From the NCBI GenBank assembly GCA_019400425.1, contig JAFREE010000040.1, positions 112,531 to 176,530 of the forward strand: a stretch of 64,000 nt of DNA, read 5' to 3'. The stretch is from Hymenochaete sp. R1 (taxonomy: Eukaryota > Basidiomycota > Agaricomycetes > Hymenochaetales > Hymenochaetaceae). The translations under genes were made by a program, and so were the position numbers. Shown piece after piece: positions 11,355 through 21,791 of the stretch (position 1 is the first letter of the stretch; each line of letters starts with the position of its first letter). Under the pieces are notes generated by a model, which had not been told where the DNA came from, did not search any database, and saw nothing but the letters and a program-made list of their open reading frames with translations.

Positions 11355-12325
11355 ACCAAACAACTGCTGGTTAGTTCGTGGTCGATCTCTTCTTGGCTGT
11401 TTACGAAGATCAAACTCTCTCTTTTTATATATATCGCTGCTGCACAGAGCAAATATGCATTGATGCCTAGTATACTCTCTCTTTGTGGAAACTTCATGTC
11501 TTTCTTTTCCGTGCTACGATGTTGTTGTTGTTTTGCTTTCTTGCCTTATTTTTCTCTACTATCATTCATGTCGGGTTCAATATGTGCTTGGATATTGTAT
11601 CTCTTGGATTATTTCAGTTTTTTTTTATCAATACCTTCCATTCCTATTTTTTATGTGCAAGAAACATACGTTCAAAACTGCCCTCGTTCCATCAGAAAAG
11701 TGCGGTCCTATCACCTTTTGGCCCCCTTAGGCCTTTTTTAATTCTGAATGCGCAAAACTCAGGCGCGTTTGACTCCGGCCGGCCGAGTCGCTATTCTCAC
11801 TCTTCTACCAACACTACCACGATCTCTGGTTGTCTCTCAGAACTCATAACCTAAGAATATTACGACGCCTAAATCCTTCAATAAAAGTAATTTTCAAATG
11901 CGAGCCGGAACGCTGCACGTCAGAGACGTTGGGCAAACATCAGCCGATTGGCACGCTCATCAGTACCAATACATCTCCACGCTCAACCGACAGCAGTGTC
12001 CCTCTCGTGGATTTCTACCTCGCGTTGGTTCAAAAACAAACGGCAAAAGGAATGTCGGAACTTGCACTACTGCCAAACTTGTCGAACAAATACACAATTT
12101 TTACGAGGCGGATGGATGACTCGCTTCACAATCGGACCGAACTCCTTCCAGGGTCGGCAAGGAAGCTCGTTCCGACATGTGGCTTGAGAAACCATCGCAT
12201 CTCTACGCGCGAAAGACGCTTCCAAGGCGTTCTCATTCGTTTCCTAGACTTCAACCACCACCACCACCACCACTTTTACCTTCTCATTCCTCCCAAACGC
12301 ACGCCTCGAGCTGTCAAGACACACT
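11355..12325. other. Spacer upstream of kinase C, shared with the right arm
   Basis: Mirror of 48.7-49.7 kb. A frame at about 11830-12300 is readable in both arms with fair protein-level agreement (CEPERCTSETLGKHQPIG; ELALLPNLSNK) but lacks an ATG and a known domain, so I do not call a gene. A CAC repeat (about 12257-12273) lies just before the kinase C start; its partner is a GTG/GTGAT tract near 48737-48763. Confidence 0.45.
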
Positions 12326-15129
12326 ATGTCCATATCCAGCGTTTCAGAAGGTTCTCCTTCTGAACATGCCGCCAAGTCGTCACCATCGGAGAGTGTTAAC
12401 CCGTCGCAGCACTCCTCCGAGAGTCTCTGGGATAGTGACTCGAAGCCATATCAGCCGACACCTGAGACAATCCGGAAGCTTAACAAACTCGAGTTGTGCT
12501 ACCTATGGAACGATTTGCATCTCGAACTTTGCCTTCTCCACCATGTCCCGAAAGGATTTACTCCACCGTCGATGCCCATTTGGAAAATGAAAAAGAACAG
12601 AGAGGATGAGCAAGAGCAAGCTGATCCGTGTGGTCTTTTCTCAGGATTTCTGAACGAAATTCTTGACCACACTCGCGCTGTGTATCGGACCAATGGGAAT
12701 GAGCCAGTCGGACGTTGCGCCATGGACACCCTTTTCACTAACAAGTTTAAATTTGTCAAGTACGACAAACCTATTATCAAAGAAGGTGCTGGTTCGGAAG
12801 GCCCAAGGCTTGATATTGCTGGTTGCATCCTCAAGGGCCAAGAAGACAATCTCGATAACGGTCACCTTCTCACGAATAACTCTGTTTCATGGGATAATGT
12901 AGTCTCGTTCGTCGTGGTCAGGAATAGATGGGATGAACTGGTGGTTGATGCTTGCATATGCTGTCAGGAGATTTACCGTTCCCAGTCAAACAGAGTGGCC
13001 GTTCGCTTCCTGTTATTCGATCCAAGCAAGAACTATGCTGCAATTGCTGAATCAGACAGAGGAGGAGTATATATCACTCGCAGGTATAAATTGGATATAC
13101 CATTCGAGTGCGAACGGTTCTCTGTAGCGGTCGCAGGCATGTTCTGTTCTTCAATTGACGAGCATGGTTTCAATCGTCGAGAACGGATATTGATGAACGA
13201 TGGTACAAAGATCAACCATATCGTTCAAACATCACTCGGTTGGTTGTTCTGCACAGAGGTCCTTTGTGATCGGAACGCGCTTCAAGGCCGGTGTACGAAG
13301 GCTTTGAAGCTTGAACTGATACCTAGGACACTTATAGAGACAACTCTCAGTAGAGGTGTGTGTGCGGAGACTCCTGTCGTCGACGAACAATCAGAAGAAG
13401 CTCATCCGAAATCAAATACAAGCAAGAAACGTATTTATGTGTGTTCAAACAACGGTAGTTCCCCCAAAAGGATGAAGAAGACGGAGGATCCTGTTCTTTT
13501 GAATCCAAAGAACGCAAGCGACTGCCCAAACCTTTCACTCGACGACCAACACATCAATGCACGGAATGAACTGCCAATGGTGGTCACTTCTATCTGGAAT
13601 GATGCAGGACATATCTCAGAGGTCGAGCGAGATATTATCCATGACATTAAAGTACTGCAGGAACATCCAGAAAACCTAAGGATCAATGGATTACCTCGGT
13701 TTGGAAGAAGATCCTTTGGTCGAGTGACACGCCTTGCTCTTGGTGCGCCGGAACAGTCAAGGGACCCGGAGTTCGTCTATACAAATCAGTACAAGAAACC
13801 CGTCAGTGGATTGAAATCTCTATATTCGTTCAATATACTGACGAAACTTCTACTCGCAAAAAGGTTGAGACTGACGGGCTACCGTTTCACTTCGCGAACG
13901 TGTCTGATACAGATGTTACAACTAAATTCGCATCCCTTGATGTAGTATGGTCGTCAGAGGCTACCTATTCGAAGGAGCGTGAAAAAGTATTTCTAAAGAG
14001 ATGTGCAGGTCAAGAATCATTTTTCGGGACACGTGAAAAGTATTTATCAAAACCCAGTCCTCGTGTGGAAACGATTCAGGAGTGCTTTACAGTAGGTTTA
14101 ACGCTGAACGATGCTGAAGACGAAATGCAACTTATAGGTGGTTTATTGGGTGCCTTGATCGGTAAGCCTAAGAATTCCCTTCCATTGCCATCTATTTACT
14201 CGATATTCCACTGTCAAAGGTTATAGAAATCTTTTACGGCTTGGATACCAGCATAGGGACTTGAGTGCCGGAAATATCATTCTTCTTAAGCGACTCGAGC
14301 AGACGTTCAACGTCGTCAACATTAAAGCTGATCCTGAATTGTGAGTGAATTGTTTTGAAGCACCTTCTTCATCCTACTAATTGTCCATAGTCGTCTACGC
14401 GAAATACTTGACCAAATCAAGGCGGGGGACAAGGTTAATCTTGACGTTGCGCAGATGTTCGACAGCTTGGACGTGAATGACGACGCTCTATTTGGATGTT
14501 TGATTGATTTTGGTTTGTCTGTCCGGAGAGACTGCCGGAATCCCACGACTGATGGAGCTGGTCGTACGGTACGTTCGCTTCACTCTTTTCAAGGTTAATC
14601 TTTTCCCTGAACCCTCCCACAGGGAACGAGAATTTTTATGGCGATGTATGTCCTCGAATATCCGGACTGTCCAAACTCTCCCATATTCGACATGGAAGCC
14701 ATATTCTGGATTCTTCTTTACGTTACTCTGCTTCGAAACAACGAGCGGAGTGCTAGCGACAAAGAAATGTTTGACGATTTAGATCCTGACGACACAACAA
14801 CGTTCCGCACAGACATGATCAACAAATTTGGCATCATTTTCAATATGAATTTGCGATGTGCTTACTACTTCCAACGCACAAGCTGTCTGTATCCTTATAA
14901 AGATCTTCTGACTGTGTTGGCGGGAAAAGTTCAAGCATACTACCGCAAGGCTCAGGAGCACGCTTATAACGAGACATGGTTTAGCAAGGAAGACGAAGAC
15001 CGTGCGGTCAACGAATACATTGACGAGATACAGAAATTTTACAAAGGACTCAAGGAAAACAAAAGTGCTGACTTGAACGGAGCGACACAGAACAATCTTA
15101 ATGATAAGCACAGTCCGGAAAGTGCGTAG
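12326..15129 (+). CDS. FunK1 fungal-type protein kinase C (left arm, full length)
   Basis: Five exons (12326-13801, 13864-14161, 14220-14340, 14391-14568, 14623-15129) give 859 residues. It has the FunK1 blocks in order: DRGGVYITRRYKLDIPFECE, GLPRFGRRSFGRVTRLALG, catalytic loop YQHRDLSAGN (H603-R604-D605) and an intact DFG (LIDFGLSV, D671-F672-G673), so it is the best candidate for an active kinase on this arm. Compared with kinase A, the intron after the Lys-rich linker is absent. Against its partner C' it differs at only about 30 of the first 490 residues, yet the last exon is unrelated beyond its first 30 or so residues. ATG 12326 is supported by the aligned ATG of C'. A nuclear-type KKR/KRMKK cluster lies in the linker. 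Confidence 0.88.
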
Positions 15130-15990
15130 AATGGCACGTTATCACTTGTTATCGATGTAGTGCGGGTGGAACATGCTTTAGATTGCGTAGCGTATCTATT
15201 TTTGTCTGGCATAATAAAGGCACATTGAAAGAAAGTCCAAAGCATATTGACTTGGCTTATTCTTGTATTATGTCATAATATGTTTTATAAAAAGAATCCA
15301 GTGCTGCTCTAATTTGGTAACTTCGGACGCATCCCTGTAAATGCGCGAAAACAGACATGTTCAACTTGTTTCTTCTATTGCCATAGACTATCGCCATCCT
15401 CCATCTACGACTATGTTTCAGTCGTTGAGAAGCGGGCGACAACGATAAAAAACGGTCTTACTTATTGTCGACAGCATTTTTCAAGATGTCAAACGGCTGC
15501 TAAAGCAGCTCAGGCCCGGGAATGTTTAGAATCCAACCAATCTTCTTGACCCTCACGCGAACCTAGATTCGACAACGGAAACAACAAGTGAAGGAAAAGG
15601 CGAGCTAGCTTTTGCGATCTTCGAGTACGAGAACGAAGGCTTTAAGCAAAAACCGATCTCGAATGCACGGATGCAGTGTCGCCCTATAAATAGCAACAAT
15701 TTTTTTTAGATCCCAACAGCCATGAATTGAGAAAGGCGGAAAAGCATTGTCCACGACGCTCGAATGTAAGATAATCGACTTTCTTTTCCCGCCATTACGC
15801 TGTCCTTCTCATTGTTAGAGCGAGTGTTGATGCGAAGAGACACGCTGATGTGCAGTAGCTTTGTTTGTTTCACGCAACGACCCTACAAAATAAGGGAACG
15901 CGAAAGGTATCTCCATGGAATGGACTACCACTAAGTAGGTACCGCGTGGGACCTCGTCAGGCGGTAGTGAAAACATCGGTAATGACTGCT
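15130..15990. other. Spacer, no intact gene
   Basis: 3' flank of kinase C followed by unassigned sequence. It has no clear equivalent at the mirrored position of the right arm. No convincing coding signal. Confidence 0.4.
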
Positions 15991-16357
15991 GGGCCACCTC
16001 GACCTGGAAGAAATGTGAGTCGAGTAATCAGGTTTGCCCTTAGATCGGCCTGTTTGTTTGCTTCCAATTCGGTCATGAAGGGAGAGGACCCTGGTAATAT
16101 TCCTATGCGTGAGGAGGGGTATATTATACGTTACTTTCATTCATAATAAAAGAAATTCCCTTGCTTCGCAGGAAACAGAGCCTTTCACGACGATCCATCT
16201 CGTTGAATACCCTGAATGCCCGGAACCTGCAACTTTAGACTTGGAAATCAATTATGTGTCTAATGCCTATCCTTCTGCTCTCCACTCTGAATATCAGATC
16301 AAGACAGTCCAGAAAATGATACGCGGGCTCACGATTGCCCACGCAGAGTATCCATGA
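15991..16357 (+). pseudogene. FunK1 relic (left inner edge)
   Basis: Two fragments resemble FunK1 exons. At 15991-16060 the frame reads GPPRPGRNVSRVIRFAL, matching GLPRFGRRSYGRVTRFALG of the kinases. At 16172-16357, directly after an acceptor-like CTTCGCAG, it reads ETEPFTTIHLVEYPECPEP and then LDLEI, matching the start of the last kinase exon (GTRIFMAMYVLEYPDCPNSP, FDMEA) at exactly the same splice position. The catalytic and metal-loop exons are not recognisable between them. It is an old, truncated copy on the same strand as A, psi-B and C. Confidence 0.65.
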
Positions 16358-16830
16358 CAGCACATGAACGGAGCTATCGGAGATGCATCATGCAATTTGG
16401 CGAAAATTCCTTGGAAGATTATAGGTGGGAGAAGAGGCTGTAAGGGATGTTAGTGAGAGTAATATGAAAGTCTAGACGGCTTCACCTAGAAGTTCGAATA
16501 GGGGTATAGGGTGTAAATTGCCACTTGTACCATACGATCCTACCTATGGCCTATGGACACAAGTCATCTTGCAAAGGGCAAAGGAAGAGAAGGGTAGAAG
16601 GGCAGCGGATGTTCGGGGAAGTTCCAGGAATTGATCGACGCGACTGATCTGCATCGGCGATGACATCGGCTCCTCTTGACGCGTTTTAACTTCACTTTCA
16701 TTTCCTGGAACAACTTTGCACCTTCGTCACTTTGGAGCTGAGAGGCCCCAATCCCTATGCATCCTTTTATACGGCGCCCCAGCAGGTCGACCAGATGTTT
16801 TTCTCCTCATCCTTCCACTCTCTTCCCATA
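16358..16830. other. Intergenic, inner border of the left FunK1 region
   Basis: No gene seen. Marks the change from kinase-related sequence to the conserved core. Confidence 0.4.
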
Positions 16831-17709
16831 ATGGCAACTATACAGCTCGCTGCTCGGGCTTACCAGCAAAGTTTCGATACACGGCCGTACACGACGCTGG
16901 CATTCACGAATGGTATGCTAACAGCAATCGGTGATACTGTTGCGCAGTGCGTTCAGATACTCGTGTGTAGTCTTTTGTGTGTGTGTTTTTAAAAGGATTG
17001 TTTATTGACATAGACACGCTGTAAACTGTAGGGAGCAAAGCCGAAGGAGCACGAAGATGCGCCACGGTTTGACCCTCAACGGACTCTCCGTTTCTTTACA
17101 TTCGGCTTCGCAATGGGTGAGCAGAGCTGTCTCTTTTGCATGGAAAAACATTTATAGTAATGTAATGGGCCCCCCGTGTTCATAGGACCGCTCCTCTGTC
17201 ACTGGAACAAATTCCTCGAAGCCCGCTTCCCTCTTCGCCCACTCAGTACCAAACCCGGCGTCGAGTCCTTTTCCCCCCTCTCCGCCGGCGTCCAATTCGG
17301 CTCGAATCCTTCCATCACCCGACTCATCCAAACACCCCGCATCGTCCCCATTGGCCGGCCCTTACCCTCAATTAGCGGGCTCGCCGTAGCCAAACGCGTC
17401 GCCGCCGACCAGCTCGTCATGGCGCCCATCGGTCTTGCGCTTTTTCTCAGCTCAATGGGGTTCATGGAGGGTCAGGACGCGAAGCATGTGAGCAGGAAGT
17501 TTCAGGACCTGTACCCGAGCGCGCTGGCGGCGAATTGGCAGGTATGGCCGTTGGCGCAGGTGGTGAACTTTAGGTATATGCCGCTTGCAGCGAGGGTGCC
17601 GTTCCAGGCGACGTGTGGGATTTTCTGGAATTTGTATCTTTCTTTGTTGAACTCGAAAGGGAATACGGAGGTCCGGAAAGAGGACTCGATGCGGAAGACG
17701 GTAGATTGA
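16831..17709 (+). CDS. Mpv17/PMP22-family membrane protein
   Basis: Three exons (16831-16962, 17032-17116, 17186-17709) give 246 residues. The N-terminus (RAYQQSFDTRPYTTLAFTNG, then GDTVAQ) and C-terminus (LAANWQVWPLAQVVNFRYMP, then FWNLYLS) are the Mpv17/PMP22 signatures; the middle MGPLLCHWNKFLE is also typical. Members are small four-helix proteins of the mitochondrial inner membrane (Sym1/Mpv17) or peroxisome, involved in metabolite handling and mtDNA stability. Which organelle applies cannot be read here. The first donor is uncertain: GTGTGT at 16963 keeps the frame; a nearer GTGCGT would not. Residues between the second and third helix are longer and Pro/Ser-rich than in Sym1. Confidence 0.87.
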
Positions 17710-18413
17710 GTACTAGTGAGCCGCGAGATTTCTTATATTTAACTCTTTTTCAATCAACTTTGGGATATACGCATTTTCTTTATCATAGTCAGCCATATTT
17801 GCAATCCTTAACATTAAATAAACTCTGTATCTTTAGCTTAACTCGGTGGTCTTCTGTACTTAGCCCTGCTTAGTTCGTATAATAGTTGATTGTCATATTT
17901 CAGTTTTTTGCGTCCTATCACTTACCAATGAAAAAATCGGACTCATCCAAATGAGAAGCGACAAGTTGCATAACATGCTTTGATGTGAACGTTGGTACAA
18001 GTATATTAAGCCAGTGTGTTTTCTGACCGAATCAAAATATGATGTTATCAGCGTGTTCACCAGTGCTCTTTCGCGTTACAAAACAACCCTTACTCGAGTT
18101 ACAGAGGATGAGTGTATTACTGTAAAAACTGCTGAACTGGGTCAAAGCTATGATGCGCCGCGTGAAGCCAAAACATAGCATCAGTCCAGAGTAACACCCT
18201 CGGCAAACGTCACAGCGAACACTCAAAAGCTCTACAGACTCTCAAGTGATCGCTCTTGCCGCGTCATTGATATTTTACGGTCGAGGGAACCATATGCGTA
18301 AGGAGATTGATTTGTACGTTGGCATACAGGTAGTGAGACGCGAGAAGGGGATGAAATGGAACATGAGAGGCAGAGCATGGTGGAAATGCGGAGGAGCAAA
18401 GAGGAGATGTCGT
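17710..18413. other. Convergent 3' spacer, no gene seen
   Basis: Lies between the Mpv17-family gene and RPS29. A/T-rich 3' flank after 17709; no supported reading frame. Confidence 0.45.
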
Positions 18414-18815
18414 TCACCGGAACTAATAAAGAAATACAGTGAGTCAGTGAATGAATCCAAAACCGACAAAAAAAGCCTGGAACTTTGCCATAACATCACA
18501 CAGAGAAGACTCATATAACGCATAAAACGATGCTTACCTTGTTAAAGCCAATCATACTCGAGTTTTCGCGGAAACACTGACGGCAGAGCATAAGTCCGTA
18601 CTTGCGAATCAGACCAGCCTTGTGCTTGCAGATACGGCTGTGGCACATGAACAGACGAGTTCCGCATACGATAGCATACACATCAGGAAATGCGAGTCAC
18701 GAAAGGGATGCGTCAATCAACAATGTCCTGTGAGACAATCTGAATTTACGCACCAGCCTCGGCTACCCTTTCCATAGTCGCGGGGACGGGAGAAGTAAAC
18801 TGCTTCGTGTGTCAT
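18414..18815 (-). CDS. RPS29: 40S ribosomal protein S29 (uS14)
   Basis: Three short exons (18754-18815, 18538-18637 and a 9-base last exon 18414-18422) encode exactly 56 residues, the standard length. The start [19 protein letters not shown], the zinc-binding pairs C21-x2-C24 and C39-x2-C42, and the centre [20 protein letters not shown] identify uS14, which sits in the head of the small ribosomal subunit. The last exon codes only for FR and the stop. Donor GTGCGT after GGCTG and the CACAG acceptor restore CRIC. A likely 5'-UTR intron spans about 18832-18896 (GTAAGC..CGCAG), common in ribosomal protein genes. Easily missed because no exon makes a long open frame. Confidence 0.93.
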
Positions 18816-18896
18816 GATATTTTTTGGTTTTCTGCGAGTACAAGGTCCTTCTGTCAGGCGAGCGTCTCTGACTTATGATGCAAAAAGATGGGCTTA

Positions 18897-19197
18897 CGGG
18901 GAGCAAAAATGGTGAGCGAGGAAGACTTGCTGCTGCTGGGACTGCTTGGAGGCGAAATTCAAGTCCACACAGGTGAAGGGAAGCAGCGCACGTCTGAGCA
19001 CGTGATACGCGCTATATAGCACTTTTACCCACGATCACATGAATATTTTTATATCTTTCTCAGGATCTCTCTAAGTTTCTTGATGCTAATCGCCTTTTGT
19101 ATCCGCTTAGTTTACAAACGCACAATGGCGAATGTCGAGGTGAAACATCAAATACAATCGGTCGAAGGAGAACCACCAAAATCAAAGCAAAGTATTT
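18897..19197. other. Probable RPS29 promoter region
   Basis: Between the 5' end of RPS29 and the 3' end of the dehydrogenase gene, both on the minus strand. A CTATATAG motif is at about 19012-19019 and a CACGTGAT at about 18998. The plus-strand frame over this stretch is a shadow of the neighbouring gene. Confidence 0.35.
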
Positions 19198-20258
19198 TCA
19201 ACGGACATGATCTTCCGTCAACATCTCAAACGCTCGCACGCCCTCCCTACCCAACAACGTTGCGCAACTTACTACACTTGCACCAGCCTTTCGCATTCTC
19301 TCCAGCGCGGCATGGCTGGTCACGCCTCCAACGCCAATAACTTTGATGTTTTGCAACAGTTCAAACTCTGGCTTCGTCAGTAAGTTTGTAAAGGTGTAGA
19401 CGTTCCCGAGTGAAAGGCTATGAATGGCTTCTCCCGCCAGCCCGCCGAGTGGACTGGGCAATGCGAATATACTGTCTGATGGTGCCTTCGGTGCATTGGC
19501 ATGCGAAAATGTCTGGTCCGTGAAGAGCAGAGACGATCCCAGGGTATTCGTACATGTGAGGAACGCGAATGGATTGTATCTGGACTGAGCTTCGATACGG
19601 CTGAAGCTATTGATGATATCGAGGATATTACAAAACTGTGTGGAGTACGTGTACGGAGGGAGTTTGAGGCCAATAGTTAATGTACGGTCTGCCTCGTAGG
19701 TGCGCGCGAGGACGTCAAGAAGTGGTTTGAGAGTTTCTGGCGTATACGCAGGCGGCGGAGCATATGCTATGTTTGGACAACTTGTGTTGAGTTCGATCCC
19801 AATATGAGCGGAGTCATTCGCCCTCTGGTCGTTCAAATTCTGACGAAGATACTGGATCATGTCTACCATCGTCGCAAGTTCGGGTGGAGAGGCTGAAGTG
19901 ATGCTTATGATGAACGGCTTCCTCTTTCTACTTGACTTTAGCAAAGCTTCGATCCAAGCGAGGTATTGAGATAAAGGATGAGGTGAGTATGCATAACAGT
20001 TGATCGATGAGACGGACTCGTTTGAGAATGCGACCTTCAATAGCTTTTGAATACGAGATGCACGAGATGGCGAGCATGGCTTACTGTATGAAGTTGCGGG
20101 CAGTTTTCCTTGAAACCATTCAGAGTGGCCGTCCGTGTGGACACTGCACCCGTATACTCGCACTCATATAACTCCTTCAATTGGCCAAAGTCTGAAGCCC
20201 ATGCACAGGAAGAGTTGATCAGCTCTGGCTGGATCTCGAGAGTGTGTATGTGGACCAT
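19198..20258 (-). CDS. Class 1 (cytosolic-type) dihydroorotate dehydrogenase
   Basis: Two exons (20085-20258, 19198-20034) give 336 residues. Signatures: GAVSTRTATLNGF (FMN and substrate site), INCYAYSPHPLSQYL, the catalytic-loop motif NTSCPN with its cysteine, KLPPYT, and the C-terminal FMN-phosphate site (KVIGVGGVTSHAALERMRKA, then GASVVSCATLLG). The enzyme class oxidises dihydroorotate to orotate in pyrimidine synthesis, class 1A using fumarate. The length and lack of an N-terminal targeting or membrane segment argue against the mitochondrial class 2 enzyme. ATG 20258 is the first in frame. Since most basidiomycetes rely on the class 2 enzyme, this is either a second enzyme or a diverged paralogue; the assignment to class 1 is firmer than its exact role. 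Confidence 0.82.
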
Positions 20259-20432
20259 GATGAAGATACGAAGCAAACGTCGATATCATTAAAAAGTCAA
20301 AAAGTCAAGTTCAAATTCTTCTGTAAATCCAGCGATAAGATACGAGCACAATTATATAAGCAATATGGATACATGAACATGACCTTAGCCTTAGTACACA
20401 ATACAATTCGATCAAAATGACAATGAAACCAG

Positions 20433-21342
20433 TCACTTGAAAGCATCCTCCCGGTCCGCGACTGGTTTGTCGAGTTTGATGAGGATAGTCGTCCGCGCAG
20501 GGAAGGCGTCTGTCGGCGTGCTATGAGCAGTGGCGCGGCCAGGCTGTAGGTCAAAGGTGCATTCCCATTAGGCGAGACCTGACTTGAATAAGCAAGTAAA
20601 ATGGACTTACGAAACCTAAGCTGTCTAGTATGGCTTCCACGAGTCCAGCTGTGAGCGAAGAACAGCTCAGTTGGCTCATGTCTCTCGGTACGGATATGTA
20701 CCGCGTGATTTGAGGGTCGTTGTCAATGATCATGTCTGGTTCCGCACATGAGCTTTGAATGACAGCAATCCAGGAATGAGGTCAGTGAATTGGACGTACA
20801 TTCATCGTCGTTCTCGACGCTCTTCTCGATTGCATCGGCGGGTTTCCCAAAGACTGATTTCCAGACTTGAGTGTGGATGGACATGAGAGCGGGTAAAAAT
20901 CGGATCTCGCGCTTCGGTGCTTTCGACTGGGATTCCGTCCTCCATGACATTAACTCAAGGACACGACGTCCTACGCGGTACCCGAGGACGTTCAACCTAG
21001 GTTTGAAGTGAGCCCGTTGTCAAAGTACATGATGTTTAACAGTAAGATATTGTACCTTCTCTCCAAATCACCTATTCCATTCACACGCTCCTGCGTATAC
21101 TGCACCATCGCCGAGAACAGAAATGCATACGCCGCTAGCGAGACCTCCGCCGTACGGGTCTTGTTCAGATTTCGATCATAGATGTTCGGCCGTTGTTTCG
21201 CTTGTAGCGTGCTGACAGCTGCTGCCGCAGAGGTGGGAAAGGAGAAACGTGTGGTACTCGAGGCGGGGGAGAAGTGGTCGGAGGAGAGCGAAGAGCTCGA
21301 GAGCACGGACATGCGTGGGTTCATTTGCTGCGAATACGACAT
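20433..21342 (-). CDS. TRS31: TRAPP complex subunit Trs31/TRAPPC5
   Basis: Four exons (21056-21342, 20800-20996, 20611-20735, 20433-20543) encode 239 residues. After a Ser-rich N-terminus comes NIYDRNLNKTRTAEVSLAA, GYRVGRRVLEL, KREIRFLPAL, the conserved DNDPQITRYISVPRDMSQL, AGLVEAILDSLGF and a C-terminal beta strand TTILIKLDKPV, in the order expected for Trs31, a Bet3-like core subunit of the TRAPP tethering complexes that act as Ypt1/Rab exchange factors on the Golgi. Phases agree at every junction. ATG 21342 is the first in frame. The N-terminal 45 residues are low complexity and not part of the fold. Confidence 0.92.
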
Positions 21343-21791
21343 TTTGGTGCTTTGGTGTCGACTCAATGCGGCTTCAGCGAGCGAGCGGTTATTTCAGGCC
21401 CTTGAAGAGTATGTCGGTGAAAGTGGGCGTGGAAGATGGCCGCTCTGAATTTGTTGAGCGAGACAATCGTGCAAGAGCGCGTCAGCAAAAGTAGTCAGTC
21501 AAGTCAACGGCATTTTCCGAGAAAAGAAATACTTCAATAAAGATAAAGTCTATGGTTCTGGCTAATTTACAAAATACAGGTCGACTCTAATTCCTTTGTT
21601 TCTTTGCGCGACAAGAAGGACAGATGCGGATTAGTGGACTACAAGCATGATGTTGGCACAATAGGGGTATCCGGAAGGTAAACGAAGAAAAAGACAGACG
21701 GCAAACATATCAAAGCTTCGGAGGTTGAGCTTGAAGCCCAATAATGCTTAAACGCGGAGAAATCACAGTAATAAAAATAACAGGAGCAGTA
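21343..21791. other. Intergenic, no gene seen
   Basis: 5' side of TRS31 and 3' side of the HMG-box gene, both minus strand. No supported reading frame. Confidence 0.45.

Larger units (their letters stand above)
5884..14712 (+). repeat. Left arm of large inverted FunK1 duplication
   Basis: Reverse complement of about 46309-57492, carrying kinase A, pseudogene B and kinase C in mirror order to A', B'/D and C'. Coding sequence, introns, 5' regions and 3' regions are all shared. The outer edge is at 5884 against 57492; the inner edge lies inside the last exon of kinase C, shortly after the codons for FDMEAIFWIL. This arm is about 2.4 kb shorter than its partner because the stretch equivalent to 49.8-52.3 kb is collapsed into the hybrid psi-B. 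Confidence 0.85.

Noticed and set aside
12257..12275. CAC repeat read as a His tag-like protein segment
   Set aside because: It lies upstream of the kinase C start; the frame through it has no ATG. A microsatellite in 5' flank.
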